This document shows positions 36,625-44,749 of a stretch of 64,000 nucleotides of DNA, in pieces; the first letter of the stretch is position 1; the number at the start of each line of letters is the position of its first letter. The notes beneath the pieces are model-generated. The model was not told where the DNA came from. It made no database searches and worked only from the letters and a program-made list of their open reading frames with translations. A program made the translations under genes and the position numbers. The stretch comes from Streptomyces sp. NBC_01244 (GTDB lineage: Bacteria; Actinomycetota; Actinomycetes; Streptomycetales; Streptomycetaceae): NCBI RefSeq assembly GCF_035987325.1, contig NZ_CP108488.1, positions 1,736,001 to 1,800,000 of the forward strand, written 5' to 3'.

Positions 36625-38304
36625 TTGCGTATCCCAAACCGAACCCGCACACGGCTGGCCTGCGCCCTCGGCGCCACCCTGCTCGGCGCGGCCGCGGTGC
36701 TGACCTCCCCCGGTGCGGCCTTCGGCGCCAACATCCTCTCGAACGGCGACTTCGAGTCCGGCACCACGGCCGGCTGGTCCTGTTCCGGCGGGCTGGGCTC
36801 CGTGGTCGGCTCACCGGTGCACGGCGGGAGCAAGGCCCTGGCCGGCGCGGCCAGTGCGAGCGACAACGCCAAGTGCGTCCAGACCGTCGCCGTGCAGCCC
36901 AACACCAGCTACACGCTCTCCGCCTGGGTCCGCGGCAGCTACGTCTACCTCGGGGTCACCGGCGGCGCCTCCACCTGGACCCCCTCGGCCGCCGCCTACA
37001 CCAAACTGACCGTCGCCTTCACCACCGGCGCCTCCCAGACGAGCGCCGAGATCTACCTCAACGGCTGGTACGGGCAGGGCACTTACCACGCCGACGACAT
37101 CACCCTGGACGGCCCGGGCGGCACCGTCGACACCCAGGCTCCCACCGTGCCCGGCAGCCTCGCGGCGACCGGCAAGACCTCCACCACGGCCTCCCTGTCC
37201 TGGACCGCGTCCACCGACAACGTCGGTGTGAACGGCTACGACGTCTACCAGGGCGGGACGAAGGTCGCGACCTCGGGCACCACCAGCGCGACGGTCACCG
37301 GCCTGACCCCCAGCACCGCCTACGCGTTCACCGTGCGCGCCCGCGACCTCGCGGGGAACACCTCGGCCGCCTCGAACACCGTCAACGTCACCACCGACAC
37401 CGGGACCACGCCGCCGGCCGGCTTCAAGCAGGCCGCCCCGTACCTCTACCTCGGCTGGGGCAACCCGCCGAGCCCGACCACCGTGATGAACGCGACCGGC
37501 ACCAAGTGGTTCACCATGGCGTTCATCCTCTCCTCCGGCGGCTGCAACCCGTCCTGGGACGGCCAGCGCCCGCTGACCGGCGGCGTGGACCAGAGCACCA
37601 TCGCCGCGATCCGCGCGGCGGGCGGTGACATCGTGCCCTCCATCGGTGGCTGGCAGGGCAATAAGCTCGGCCCCAACTGCTCCAGCGCCGAGGCCCTGGC
37701 CGGTGCGTACCAGCAGGTCATCAACGCGTACGGCCTCAAGGCCATCGACGTGGACATCGAGAACACCGACGAGTTCGAGAACGCCGTGGTCCAGGACCGC
37801 ATCCTCGGCGCGCTCAAGATCGTCAAGCAGAACAACCCCGGTCTGAAGACCATCCTGACCTTCGGCACCTCCACCACCGGCCCGACCAGCTGGGGCAACC
37901 GCCTGATCGAGCAGTCCAAGGCGCTGAACACCGGCATCGACGTCTTCACGATCATGCCGTTCGACTTCGGCAACGCCTCGACGGACATGTACGCCAGCAC
38001 CGTCAGCGCGACCGAGGGCCTCAAGGCCAAGCTCAAGTCCACCTACGGCTGGGACGACGCGACCGCGTACTCCCACATCGGCATCTCGGGCATGAACGGC
38101 ATCAGCGACACCCAGGAGACCACCACCGTCCAGAACTGGACCGACATCCGCAACTGGGCCAACTCCCACCACATCGCGCGCCTCGCCTTCTGGTCGGTGA
38201 ACCGCGACCGCGGCTGCCCCGGCGGCGGCCTCCAGGAGACCTGCTCCGGCATCGCCCAGAGCGACTGGCAGTTCAGCTCCATCACGGCCGGCTTCACCGG
38301 CTGA
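36625..38304 (+). CDS. Secreted GH18 chitinase with carbohydrate-binding and FnIII modules
   Basis: A 559-residue secreted enzyme cleaving beta-1,4 bonds in chitin. TTG 36625 has GGAGG 7 nt upstream. The signal peptide runs to about residue 34 (LTSPGAAFGA). A CBM-like jelly-roll (NILSNGDFESGTTAGWSCSG) covers about 35-165, FnIII about 172-258 (APTVPGSLAATGKTSTTASL), and the GH18 barrel from about 270. The catalytic segment is LKAIDVDIENTDE with Glu as acid/base; the first Asp of the usual DxxDxDxE is Lys here, seen in one bacterial GH18 subgroup. Regulation by chitin oligomers is likely from the promoter. Confidence 0.95.
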   Translation: MRIPNRTRTRLACALGATLLGAAAVLTSPGAAFGANILSNGDFESGTTAGWSCSGGLGSVVGSPVHGGSKALAGAASASDNAKCVQTVAVQPNTSYTLSAWVRGSYVYLGVTGGASTWTPSAAAYTKLTVAFTTGASQTSAEIYLNGWYGQGTYHADDITLDGPGGTVDTQAPTVPGSLAATGKTSTTASLSWTASTDNVGVNGYDVYQGGTKVATSGTTSATVTGLTPSTAYAFTVRARDLAGNTSAASNTVNVTTDTGTTPPAGFKQAAPYLYLGWGNPPSPTTVMNATGTKWFTMAFILSSGGCNPSWDGQRPLTGGVDQSTIAAIRAAGGDIVPSIGGWQGNKLGPNCSSAEALAGAYQQVINAYGLKAIDVDIENTDEFENAVVQDRILGALKIVKQNNPGLKTILTFGTSTTGPTSWGNRLIEQSKALNTGIDVFTIMPFDFGNASTDMYASTVSATEGLKAKLKSTYGWDDATAYSHIGISGMNGISDTQETTTVQNWTDIRNWANSHHIARLAFWSVNRDRGCPGGGLQETCSGIAQSDWQFSSITAGFTG

Positions 38305-38319
38305 TCCACCGCCTCGCAA

Positions 38320-38356
38320 CCGTGGGGGCCGTCGCGATCCGCGACGGCCCCCACGG
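38320..38356 (+). terminator. Bidirectional terminator between chitinase and convergent gene
   Basis: A perfect 17-bp stem (38320-38336 with 38340-38356) with an ATC loop. It lies 15 bp after the chitinase stop and 11 bp before the end of the leftward membrane-protein gene. Confidence 0.9.
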
Positions 38357-38367
38357 CTCGTGCGGTG

Positions 38368-39018
38368 TCAGGAACCGGTCGGGGCCTGCCCCTCGGCGCC
38401 GGCCGGGGCACGGGCCCGCACGACCTCCGGGTACCGGCGGGTGAAGCGCAGCGCTCCGACGATGGTGAGGACCTGGATGATCCAGCCGGTCCACATGTTG
38501 TCCGGGTCGCGCAGCACGAGGTCGCCGTACGCCCCCACGATCGCGTTGATCAGGAAGGCCAGCCCCCAGACCCCGGTGATCAGGTAGTTCGTCCGCTTGA
38601 AGACGGGCGAGTCCCAGAACTTCCGGTCGACCTGCTCCCGGGCGTACTGGAGGGTGAACGGCACCCCGGCCAGGATGGAGCCGAGGGCGATGGCGAAGAG
38701 GGCGATGTTCGAGATCTCGCCCGCGTACGTCTCCAGCCAGCGCCGTGTGCCGTCACTGGCGAAGGCCCCGACGACCGTCAGGACCGTGAAGAACACGACG
38801 TCGGCGAGTTCCAGGATCTTCAGGGAGGAGCCGGGATTGACCAGACGGCTGCCGACGACGAGACAGACGGAGATGGCCAGGGCCAGCCCCACCGCCCATT
38901 CGAAGCGTCCGGGCCCCACCACGAGGGCGAAGACGATCCAGGGGGACAACCCGACGAACGGGCTCTCCAGGAACTGCGCGACCTTGTTCGTGCCCCGGGC
39001 ACCAGCCGTGTGCGCCAT
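38368..39018 (-). CDS. Multi-pass membrane protein, function unknown
   Basis: A 216-residue protein with about six membrane helices (GLSPWIVFALVVGPGRFEWAV, CLVVGSRLVNPGSSLKILEL, LVLRDPDNMWTGWIIQVLTI). The internal sequence YLITGVWGLAFLINAIVGAYG and a charged end RRYPEVVRARAP are conserved-looking. No characterised family recognised. It is a monocistronic unit between chitinase and the divergent carboxypeptidase gene. Confidence 0.8.
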   Translation of the reverse strand: MAHTAGARGTNKVAQFLESPFVGLSPWIVFALVVGPGRFEWAVGLALAISVCLVVGSRLVNPGSSLKILELADVVFFTVLTVVGAFASDGTRRWLETYAGEISNIALFAIALGSILAGVPFTLQYAREQVDRKFWDSPVFKRTNYLITGVWGLAFLINAIVGAYGDLVLRDPDNMWTGWIIQVLTIVGALRFTRRYPEVVRARAPAGAEGQAPTGS

Positions 39019-39236
39019 GGGTCGGCCCTTTCTGCAGCAGCCCTCGTGCGGCCCCCTCCCAACGTACGCCGCCGCTCCGGGACCGCACCTGCCGTGGGCG
39101 GTGGTGCCCGGGCGAGGTGCGTGCCGGATGCGGCCGTGCCACGCTGGCTGAACCCTGCGTACCGCCTACGGGGTACCGGGTACACGCGACCGGGTGACGC
39201 CTGCGGAGCCCGCCGCCCGGACGAACGGGGCCCGCC

Positions 39237-40874
39237 GTGCCACGAGGAACGCACCCCCGGCCCCTGCGGCGGCGCATGGCCGCCGGATGCGCGGCCCTCC
39301 TGCTCGTGGTCCTGACCGCGGGCACGGCCGCCGGGGCGACACCACCGGCGCCCACGCCCACACCCACGCCCTCCGACCGCGGTGGCTCCGACCCGCTCGA
39401 CCCCCGCATCACGGAGATCATGCGGAAGCCGGGTTACCGCAACGCCCAGTGGGGTCTCCTCCAGGTCGACCCGGACACCGGACGGACCGTCCACAGCCGG
39501 TTCCCCGACCAGCTCTTCATCCCCGGGTCCACCGCCAAGCTGTTCAGCGTCTCCGGCGCCTGGCACGCCCTCGGTCCCGACCACCGCTTCGTGACACCGC
39601 TCTACGCGGTCGGCGAGCGGCGCGGCGCGACCCTGACCGGCGATCTCGCCCTCGTCGCCCAAGGCGATCTGACCATGGGCGGCAGGACCCGCCCCGACGG
39701 TACGGTCGCCTTCACCGACCTCGACCACACCTACGCCGACGACGTTCCCGGTGCCACGCTCACCCCGCAGAACCCGCTCGCCGGCATCGACCTCCTCGCG
39801 CGCCAGGTGCGCGACTCCGGCATCACCCGCGTCGACGGGAACGTGATCGTCGACGACCGGCTGTTCCAGCCCGAACCGGTCCTCGTCCCCACCCCGACCC
39901 CGCTGATCGTCAACGACAACCTCATCGACCTGACGACCACCCCCGGGGACCGCGCCGACGCTCCCGCCCGGCTGGACTGGCGGCCGAAGGTCGCCCCGTA
40001 CCGGGTCACTTCGACGGTGAAGACGGTGGCGGCGGGCAAGCCGACCGCCATCACGGTCACGACCTCGGACAACGGCACCCGGATCAGGCTGTCCGGCACG
40101 ATCGCGGCGGGCGCCGCACCCGTGCTGAAGGTCTCCCCCATCACCGACCCGGCGGCCTTCGGCCGGACCGCGCTGATCGAGGCCCTCGAACGGGCCGGGG
40201 TGGACGTGACCGCGGATCCGGTGGGCGGGAACCCCGTGGACCGGCTGCCCGCCGGCTACGAGGGCCGGGCGCGGGTGGCCGCGTACACCTCGCCGCCCTT
40301 CGCCGACTACGCCAAGCTCATCCTCAAGGTGAGCCACAACCTGGGCGCCAACCTCGGCATGTGCCTGATGGCGGTCACCACGGGCAGCCACGCGTGCATG
40401 GACGGCTTCCCCGTCCTGGCCTCCTTCCTGGACGAGGCCGAGGTCGACCGTGCGCAGGTGCAGCTCCTGGACGGACGGGGCGGCAACCCCGTCGACCGGT
40501 CCACGCCGCAGGCGGAGATCCAGATGCTGACGTACTGGCTTCGCTCCCCCGAGGCGCGCCGCTTCCGCGAGGCCCTGCCGATCCTCGGGGTCGACGGGCT
40601 GCTGGCCGAGAACTGCCGCGACTGCCCGGCGCGCGGCAAGGTGTTCGCCAAGACCGGGGCAGCCGTCGGGCTGGACGCCCTGAACGACCGCCTGGGCATC
40701 GGCGCCATCACCATCGCCGGCTACCTGGACAAGGGCGACGGCCGTTTCGACGTCTTCTACGCGGGCGTCACCGGCGCCTCGACCCCGACGACCGACCCGA
40801 GCGGCATCCTCGACATCGCCAACGACGTCGCCATGATCGCCGCTCACCTCCAGGAGGGCGCACACGGCACCTGA
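39237..40874 (+). CDS. dacB: D-alanyl-D-alanine carboxypeptidase/endopeptidase, PBP4 (DacB) type
   Basis: A 545-residue exported enzyme that trims peptidoglycan peptides. The signal peptide is MAAGCAALLLVVLTAGTAAG (an upstream basic stretch may belong to it), followed by a Thr-Pro linker. Penicillin-binding motifs are all present: SxxK as PGSTAKLF, SxN as KVSHNLGANL, and KTG as KVFAKTGAAVG. Insertions between SxxK and SxN, as in class C PBPs, account for the length. The GTG at 39237 has only a weak RBS. It acts outside the membrane on the cell wall. Confidence 0.93.
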   Translation: MPRGTHPRPLRRRMAAGCAALLLVVLTAGTAAGATPPAPTPTPTPSDRGGSDPLDPRITEIMRKPGYRNAQWGLLQVDPDTGRTVHSRFPDQLFIPGSTAKLFSVSGAWHALGPDHRFVTPLYAVGERRGATLTGDLALVAQGDLTMGGRTRPDGTVAFTDLDHTYADDVPGATLTPQNPLAGIDLLARQVRDSGITRVDGNVIVDDRLFQPEPVLVPTPTPLIVNDNLIDLTTTPGDRADAPARLDWRPKVAPYRVTSTVKTVAAGKPTAITVTTSDNGTRIRLSGTIAAGAAPVLKVSPITDPAAFGRTALIEALERAGVDVTADPVGGNPVDRLPAGYEGRARVAAYTSPPFADYAKLILKVSHNLGANLGMCLMAVTTGSHACMDGFPVLASFLDEAEVDRAQVQLLDGRGGNPVDRSTPQAEIQMLTYWLRSPEARRFREALPILGVDGLLAENCRDCPARGKVFAKTGAAVGLDALNDRLGIGAITIAGYLDKGDGRFDVFYAGVTGASTPTTDPSGILDIANDVAMIAAHLQEGAHGT

Positions 40875-41009
40875 GCGCGCACTCGAGCGGGCACCTGTCA
40901 AGTAACGAATAGCCGGGTCTACGGCCCCGCACCGCCTCCGGGCACGGTGGAAAGCGACCGTCCCGCGCACAGCGGGAGCGACGCCATCCGGACCGAAGGC
41001 AGACCCGCC

Positions 41010-43982
41010 ATGACTGCTGACATCGCCATCATCGGACTCGGCTGCCGCTTTCCCGGCGCTCCCGACGTCCTCGGCTACTGGAACCTCTTGCTGGGCGGGG
41101 CACGGCAGTTCGCCGCCGTGCCCGGGGAACGCTGGAACCACGAGACCTTCCACGCCCCCGGCGAGCGGTCGGCCCCCCATGCCTCCCACGCCCCCCACGC
41201 CCCCCATACCGCCCATACCGCCTATACGGACCAGGTGGCCTTCCTGGACTCCGTGGACCGCTTCGACGCCCTGCACCACGGGGTGCCGCGCGCCCGCGCG
41301 CGGGCCATGGACCCACAGCACCGGCTGCTGCTCGATGTCAGCCGCGAGGCCCTCGACGACGCGGGGATGGGCCGCGGCGACTTCGACCGGGAGAACACCG
41401 GGGTCTTCTTCGCGGACCCCGCAGACCTGCCCGGGAGCCTGCTCGACACGGCGTCCGGCACCGTCAGCCGCCAGTTCGACCTGGGCGGGCCCGCCCTCGC
41501 CGTCGGCAGCGCCTGTTCCGGCTCGCTGGTCGCCCTCGACCAGGCGATGGCGCACCTGCGTCAGGGCACCTGCCGGATCGCCCTCGTCGGCGGCGTGCAC
41601 CTCAATCTCACCCCCGACAGCCTGGTCGGCTTCTCCCGACTCCGTGCCCTGTCCGCCGCCGGGGTGTGCCGCCCGTTCGACGCGGAGGCCGACGGCTTCG
41701 TCCTGGGCGAAGGCGCCGGTGTCGTCGTCATACGGCCCCTCGCCGACGCCCTCGCCGCCGGCGACCGCGTCTACGCGGTGATCAAGGGCATCGGCTCGGC
41801 CAACGACGGCGCCTCCCCCGGACCCCTGCAACCCGCCTCCGACAGCCGGCTCCGCGCCATGCGCCGGGCCTACGAGGACGCCGGGGTCGCCCCGTCCTCC
41901 GTGGGCTTCGTCGAGGCCCACGGCACCGGCACCGCGGCCGAGGACCGTGCCGAGGCCGAGGCCCTGCGCCGACTGCGCACCGAATACCCCGACGACGACC
42001 CGGCCCTGTGCTACCTCGCCTCGGGCAAGGCCCTGATCGGGCACTCCCTGGCCGCGGCGGGCATCGCGGGCCTGATCAAGACGGCCCTGGTCGTCCACCA
42101 CCGCACGATCGTGCCGCAGCCGGCCACCACCCCCCACCCCGACCTGGGCATCTCCGCCGCCGGCCTGCGCTTCGCCGACACGCCGCGGCCCTTTCCGGGA
42201 GGCGGCACTCCGCGCCGTGCCGCCGTCAGCTCGTTCGGCTTCGGCGGCACCGACGTCCACGTGGTGCTCGAGGAGCGCCCCGACCCGGTCCCCCGACGGC
42301 CTGCGCACCGCGCAGCCGCCACCGAGAGCGCCCGAGCCGACCATGGCACCGAGGTCACCCGGTCCCAGCTCGTCTTCCTCTCGGCAGGAAACCCCGAGCT
42401 GCTGGACCAGCACATCGGCGAGGTTCTCGACGTACTCGACGCGGCGGACCGTACGCCGCTGGCGGCCGTGGCCCACACCCTAGGGGCGCGGGCGCCGCTG
42501 CCGGCCCGGCTCGCGATCGTGGCCACCGACACGGCGGGATTCCTGCGGCGCCTGCGGCACGCCCGTGAGCAGCTCCTCGCCGGAGCCCGGGGCGACCTCG
42601 GCGACGGCGCCTTCGCCGCCGATGCCCCGCTGCCGACCGCGCGCCGCCGCACCGCCTTCCTCTACCCCGGCCAGGGCAGCCAGCGGCCGGGCATGATGCG
42701 GGACCTCTACGAGAGGTTCCCCGCCTACCGCTCGGCCGTCTGCGTACTCAGCGCCGTGGCCCGGGCCGACCTCGGCTTCGACCTGGCCGACCTGCTGTAC
42801 GGCGAGGCCTCCGCGCCCCAGGCACCCCAGGTGTCCCGGGCATCCCAGACGCCTCAGGCGTCCCGGCCGTCCCCCGTGGACAACGGGGAGCTCGGGCGCA
42901 TGCTCGCCGCCACCGAGGTGTGCCAGCCGCTGCTCGGCACCGTCCAGATCGCCGCCACCCGGGTCCTCGCCGACTGCGGGATCACCCCCGACCTCGCCCT
43001 GGGCCACAGCACCGGCGAGTTCGCGGCCGCCGCGGCGGCCGGTGCCCTGACCCACGTGGACGCCGTCCGGCTGCTGGTGCACCGGGGCGCGGCCCTGCGG
43101 CGGGCCGGGTCCGGGCTCCGGGGCGGGATGCTCGCCGTGCAGACCGACAAGGAGACCTGCCGCCGGCTCGTCGACGGCATCGACGACGTGTGGCTCGCCT
43201 GCTTCAACCAGCCGCGGCAGGTCGTGGTCAGCGGCACGCCGGAAGGTCTCGCCGCCTTGCGCGAGGCCTGCGCGGAAGCCGGGATCGTCACGGCGGCGCT
43301 CGACGTGGCCAACGCCTTCCACACCCCGCGGCTGGCCCGCGCCGAGGAGGCCGTGCGCTCGGGCCTCGCCGCCCGTCGCATCAGCAGCCCCGCCGTAGCG
43401 TTCGTCTCGTCCGTGAACGCCGAGGTCTGTACCGACCCCGGCCGGCTGCGCGAGCTGTGGACCCGGCACGCGTCCGCACCGGTCCTCTTCGACGACGCCG
43501 TCCGCACCGCCTACGACCAGGGGGCCCGCGTCTTCCTCCAGGTGGCCGGCGGGACCTCGCTCCTCACCTCGGTCCGCCGCAACCTCACCGGCCACGGCGA
43601 CGTCCACGTCATCCCCGTCACCGGGGAGGTGCCGGACGACGGACGCACCTTCGTCCTGGCCCTCGCCCGGCTCGCGGTCCTGGGCGCCCCGGTCGACCCG
43701 CGTGCCCTGGTCCCCGCGCAGGAGCGCCGACTGCTGGACCTGCCGGTGGCCAAGCTCGAGGTGCAGTCCTACCGGGTCACGACCCGCCGCCCCGCGAACG
43801 GGCCCGCACCCGCCCCGCCCGCCGTACCGGGCCCCGCGGCCCTGCGCCTCGCCGCACCCCTCGCGGTCCCGGCGGCTCCGGCCCCTGCCCCTCGCGCGGC
43901 CGCCGCCCCCGCCCCCGCCAAGGGGAAGGCCGCGCCGCGCTCCGGTCAGGACGCCGATGTCGACGCGGCCCGGGCCGCCTGA
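41010..43982 (+). CDS. Ketosynthase-acyltransferase didomain, type I PKS-like, no ACP
   Basis: A 990-residue cytoplasmic protein. ATG 41010 (MTADIAIIGLGCRFPG) begins the KS at once. KS catalytic residues: Cys in VGSACSGSL, His in VEAHGTGT, and Lys/His in GKALIGHSLAAAG. The AT domain starts at AFLYPGQGSQRPG with the Ser nucleophile in GHSTGEFAAA and NAFHTPRL near the second catalytic His. There is no KR, DH, ER, ACP or docking domain; the last 65 residues are an Ala/Pro tail. Low-complexity inserts, a His-Ala-Pro run near residue 52 and a Pro-Gln-Ala-Ser run near 605, interrupt both domains. The phosphopantetheinyl transferase gene follows 22 bp later. Product unknown. Confidence 0.9.
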   Translation: MTADIAIIGLGCRFPGAPDVLGYWNLLLGGARQFAAVPGERWNHETFHAPGERSAPHASHAPHAPHTAHTAYTDQVAFLDSVDRFDALHHGVPRARARAMDPQHRLLLDVSREALDDAGMGRGDFDRENTGVFFADPADLPGSLLDTASGTVSRQFDLGGPALAVGSACSGSLVALDQAMAHLRQGTCRIALVGGVHLNLTPDSLVGFSRLRALSAAGVCRPFDAEADGFVLGEGAGVVVIRPLADALAAGDRVYAVIKGIGSANDGASPGPLQPASDSRLRAMRRAYEDAGVAPSSVGFVEAHGTGTAAEDRAEAEALRRLRTEYPDDDPALCYLASGKALIGHSLAAAGIAGLIKTALVVHHRTIVPQPATTPHPDLGISAAGLRFADTPRPFPGGGTPRRAAVSSFGFGGTDVHVVLEERPDPVPRRPAHRAAATESARADHGTEVTRSQLVFLSAGNPELLDQHIGEVLDVLDAADRTPLAAVAHTLGARAPLPARLAIVATDTAGFLRRLRHAREQLLAGARGDLGDGAFAADAPLPTARRRTAFLYPGQGSQRPGMMRDLYERFPAYRSAVCVLSAVARADLGFDLADLLYGEASAPQAPQVSRASQTPQASRPSPVDNGELGRMLAATEVCQPLLGTVQIAATRVLADCGITPDLALGHSTGEFAAAAAAGALTHVDAVRLLVHRGAALRRAGSGLRGGMLAVQTDKETCRRLVDGIDDVWLACFNQPRQVVVSGTPEGLAALREACAEAGIVTAALDVANAFHTPRLARAEEAVRSGLAARRISSPAVAFVSSVNAEVCTDPGRLRELWTRHASAPVLFDDAVRTAYDQGARVFLQVAGGTSLLTSVRRNLTGHGDVHVIPVTGEVPDDGRTFVLALARLAVLGAPVDPRALVPAQERRLLDLPVAKLEVQSYRVTTRRPANGPAPAPPAVPGPAALRLAAPLAVPAAPAPAPRAAAAPAPAKGKAAPRSGQDADVDAARAA

Positions 43983-44004
43983 GCCCCCTCGGGCCGCCGC
44001 CGTG

Positions 44005-44667
44005 ATGCGCACCGTGCACGCCGACGCCTTCCCGCCGATCGCACCGGGTCACGTCCACCGCTGGGGTGGCGCCGTGCTCCTCGTGGCCCGGCGCGGCGAT
44101 CTCGACCGGTCCCCCTTCCTCTCCCCCGCCGAGCTGCGCGTGGTCCATGCGCTGCCGGCCTGGCGGCAGGCCGAGTGGACCGCGGGCCGACTGCTCGCCA
44201 AGCGGCTGGTCCGCGAGGCCGTCGGCGCTCCGGAACGGGAGGTGGAGGTCCTGCCCCGCGCGGACGGCAGCCCGTACGTCCTGGTCGGCGGCAGCCCGCA
44301 GCCGGACCTGCGGCTCTCCATCAGCCACACCGCCGGGCACGTCGCCGCGGCCCTCGCACCGCAACCGGTCGGAGTGGACCTGTGCGAGACCGCCTCGGCC
44401 GAGGCGGTGCGCCGGGTGGCGGACCGCGTGCTCTCCCCCGGGGAGCTCTCCCTCGCCGGTACCGACCGGCCCGAGTTCCTGGCCGCCGCCTGGGCCCTGA
44501 AGGAGGCGGCGGTCAAGGCCGACCGCAGCGGGATCTTCGGCGCCGCTCCGCTCCGCGTGGAGATCCTGCGCCTGCGGCCGCCCCTCCTCGGCGGGCGGCG
44601 GCGCGCGGTGGTGTGGCGGGCGGCGGACGCGGTCCTGGCCGTCGTCCTGGCGCACCCGGGCACGTGA
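44005..44667 (+). CDS. 4'-phosphopantetheinyl transferase, Sfp superfamily
   Basis: A 220-residue enzyme that transfers phosphopantetheine from CoA to a carrier-protein serine. Signatures: magnesium-binding VGVDLCE and the WALKEAAVKAD motif, with LSISHTAGHVAAAL before them. The usual WxxKEA becomes WALKEA. It is 22 bp behind the KS-AT gene, in the same transcript. The carrier it serves is not in this window, though the thiolation domain of the Pls-like NRPS (near 32300) is one possible client. Confidence 0.93.
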   Translation: MRTVHADAFPPIAPGHVHRWGGAVLLVARRGDLDRSPFLSPAELRVVHALPAWRQAEWTAGRLLAKRLVREAVGAPEREVEVLPRADGSPYVLVGGSPQPDLRLSISHTAGHVAAALAPQPVGVDLCETASAEAVRRVADRVLSPGELSLAGTDRPEFLAAAWALKEAAVKADRSGIFGAAPLRVEILRLRPPLLGGRRRAVVWRAADAVLAVVLAHPGT

Positions 44668-44749
44668 CGGCACTGCGTTGGTGCTCCTTGCCGCGCCGTC
44701 TCATGCTTGTCAGTGGAGCCCCTGGCCAGCGAAGGCGAGATGAGCGGCG

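Noticed and set aside
41161..41225. Gly-Met-Gly repeats encoded on the minus strand
   Set aside because: They are the complement of the His-Ala-Pro insert in the KS domain, which is in a well-supported gene.
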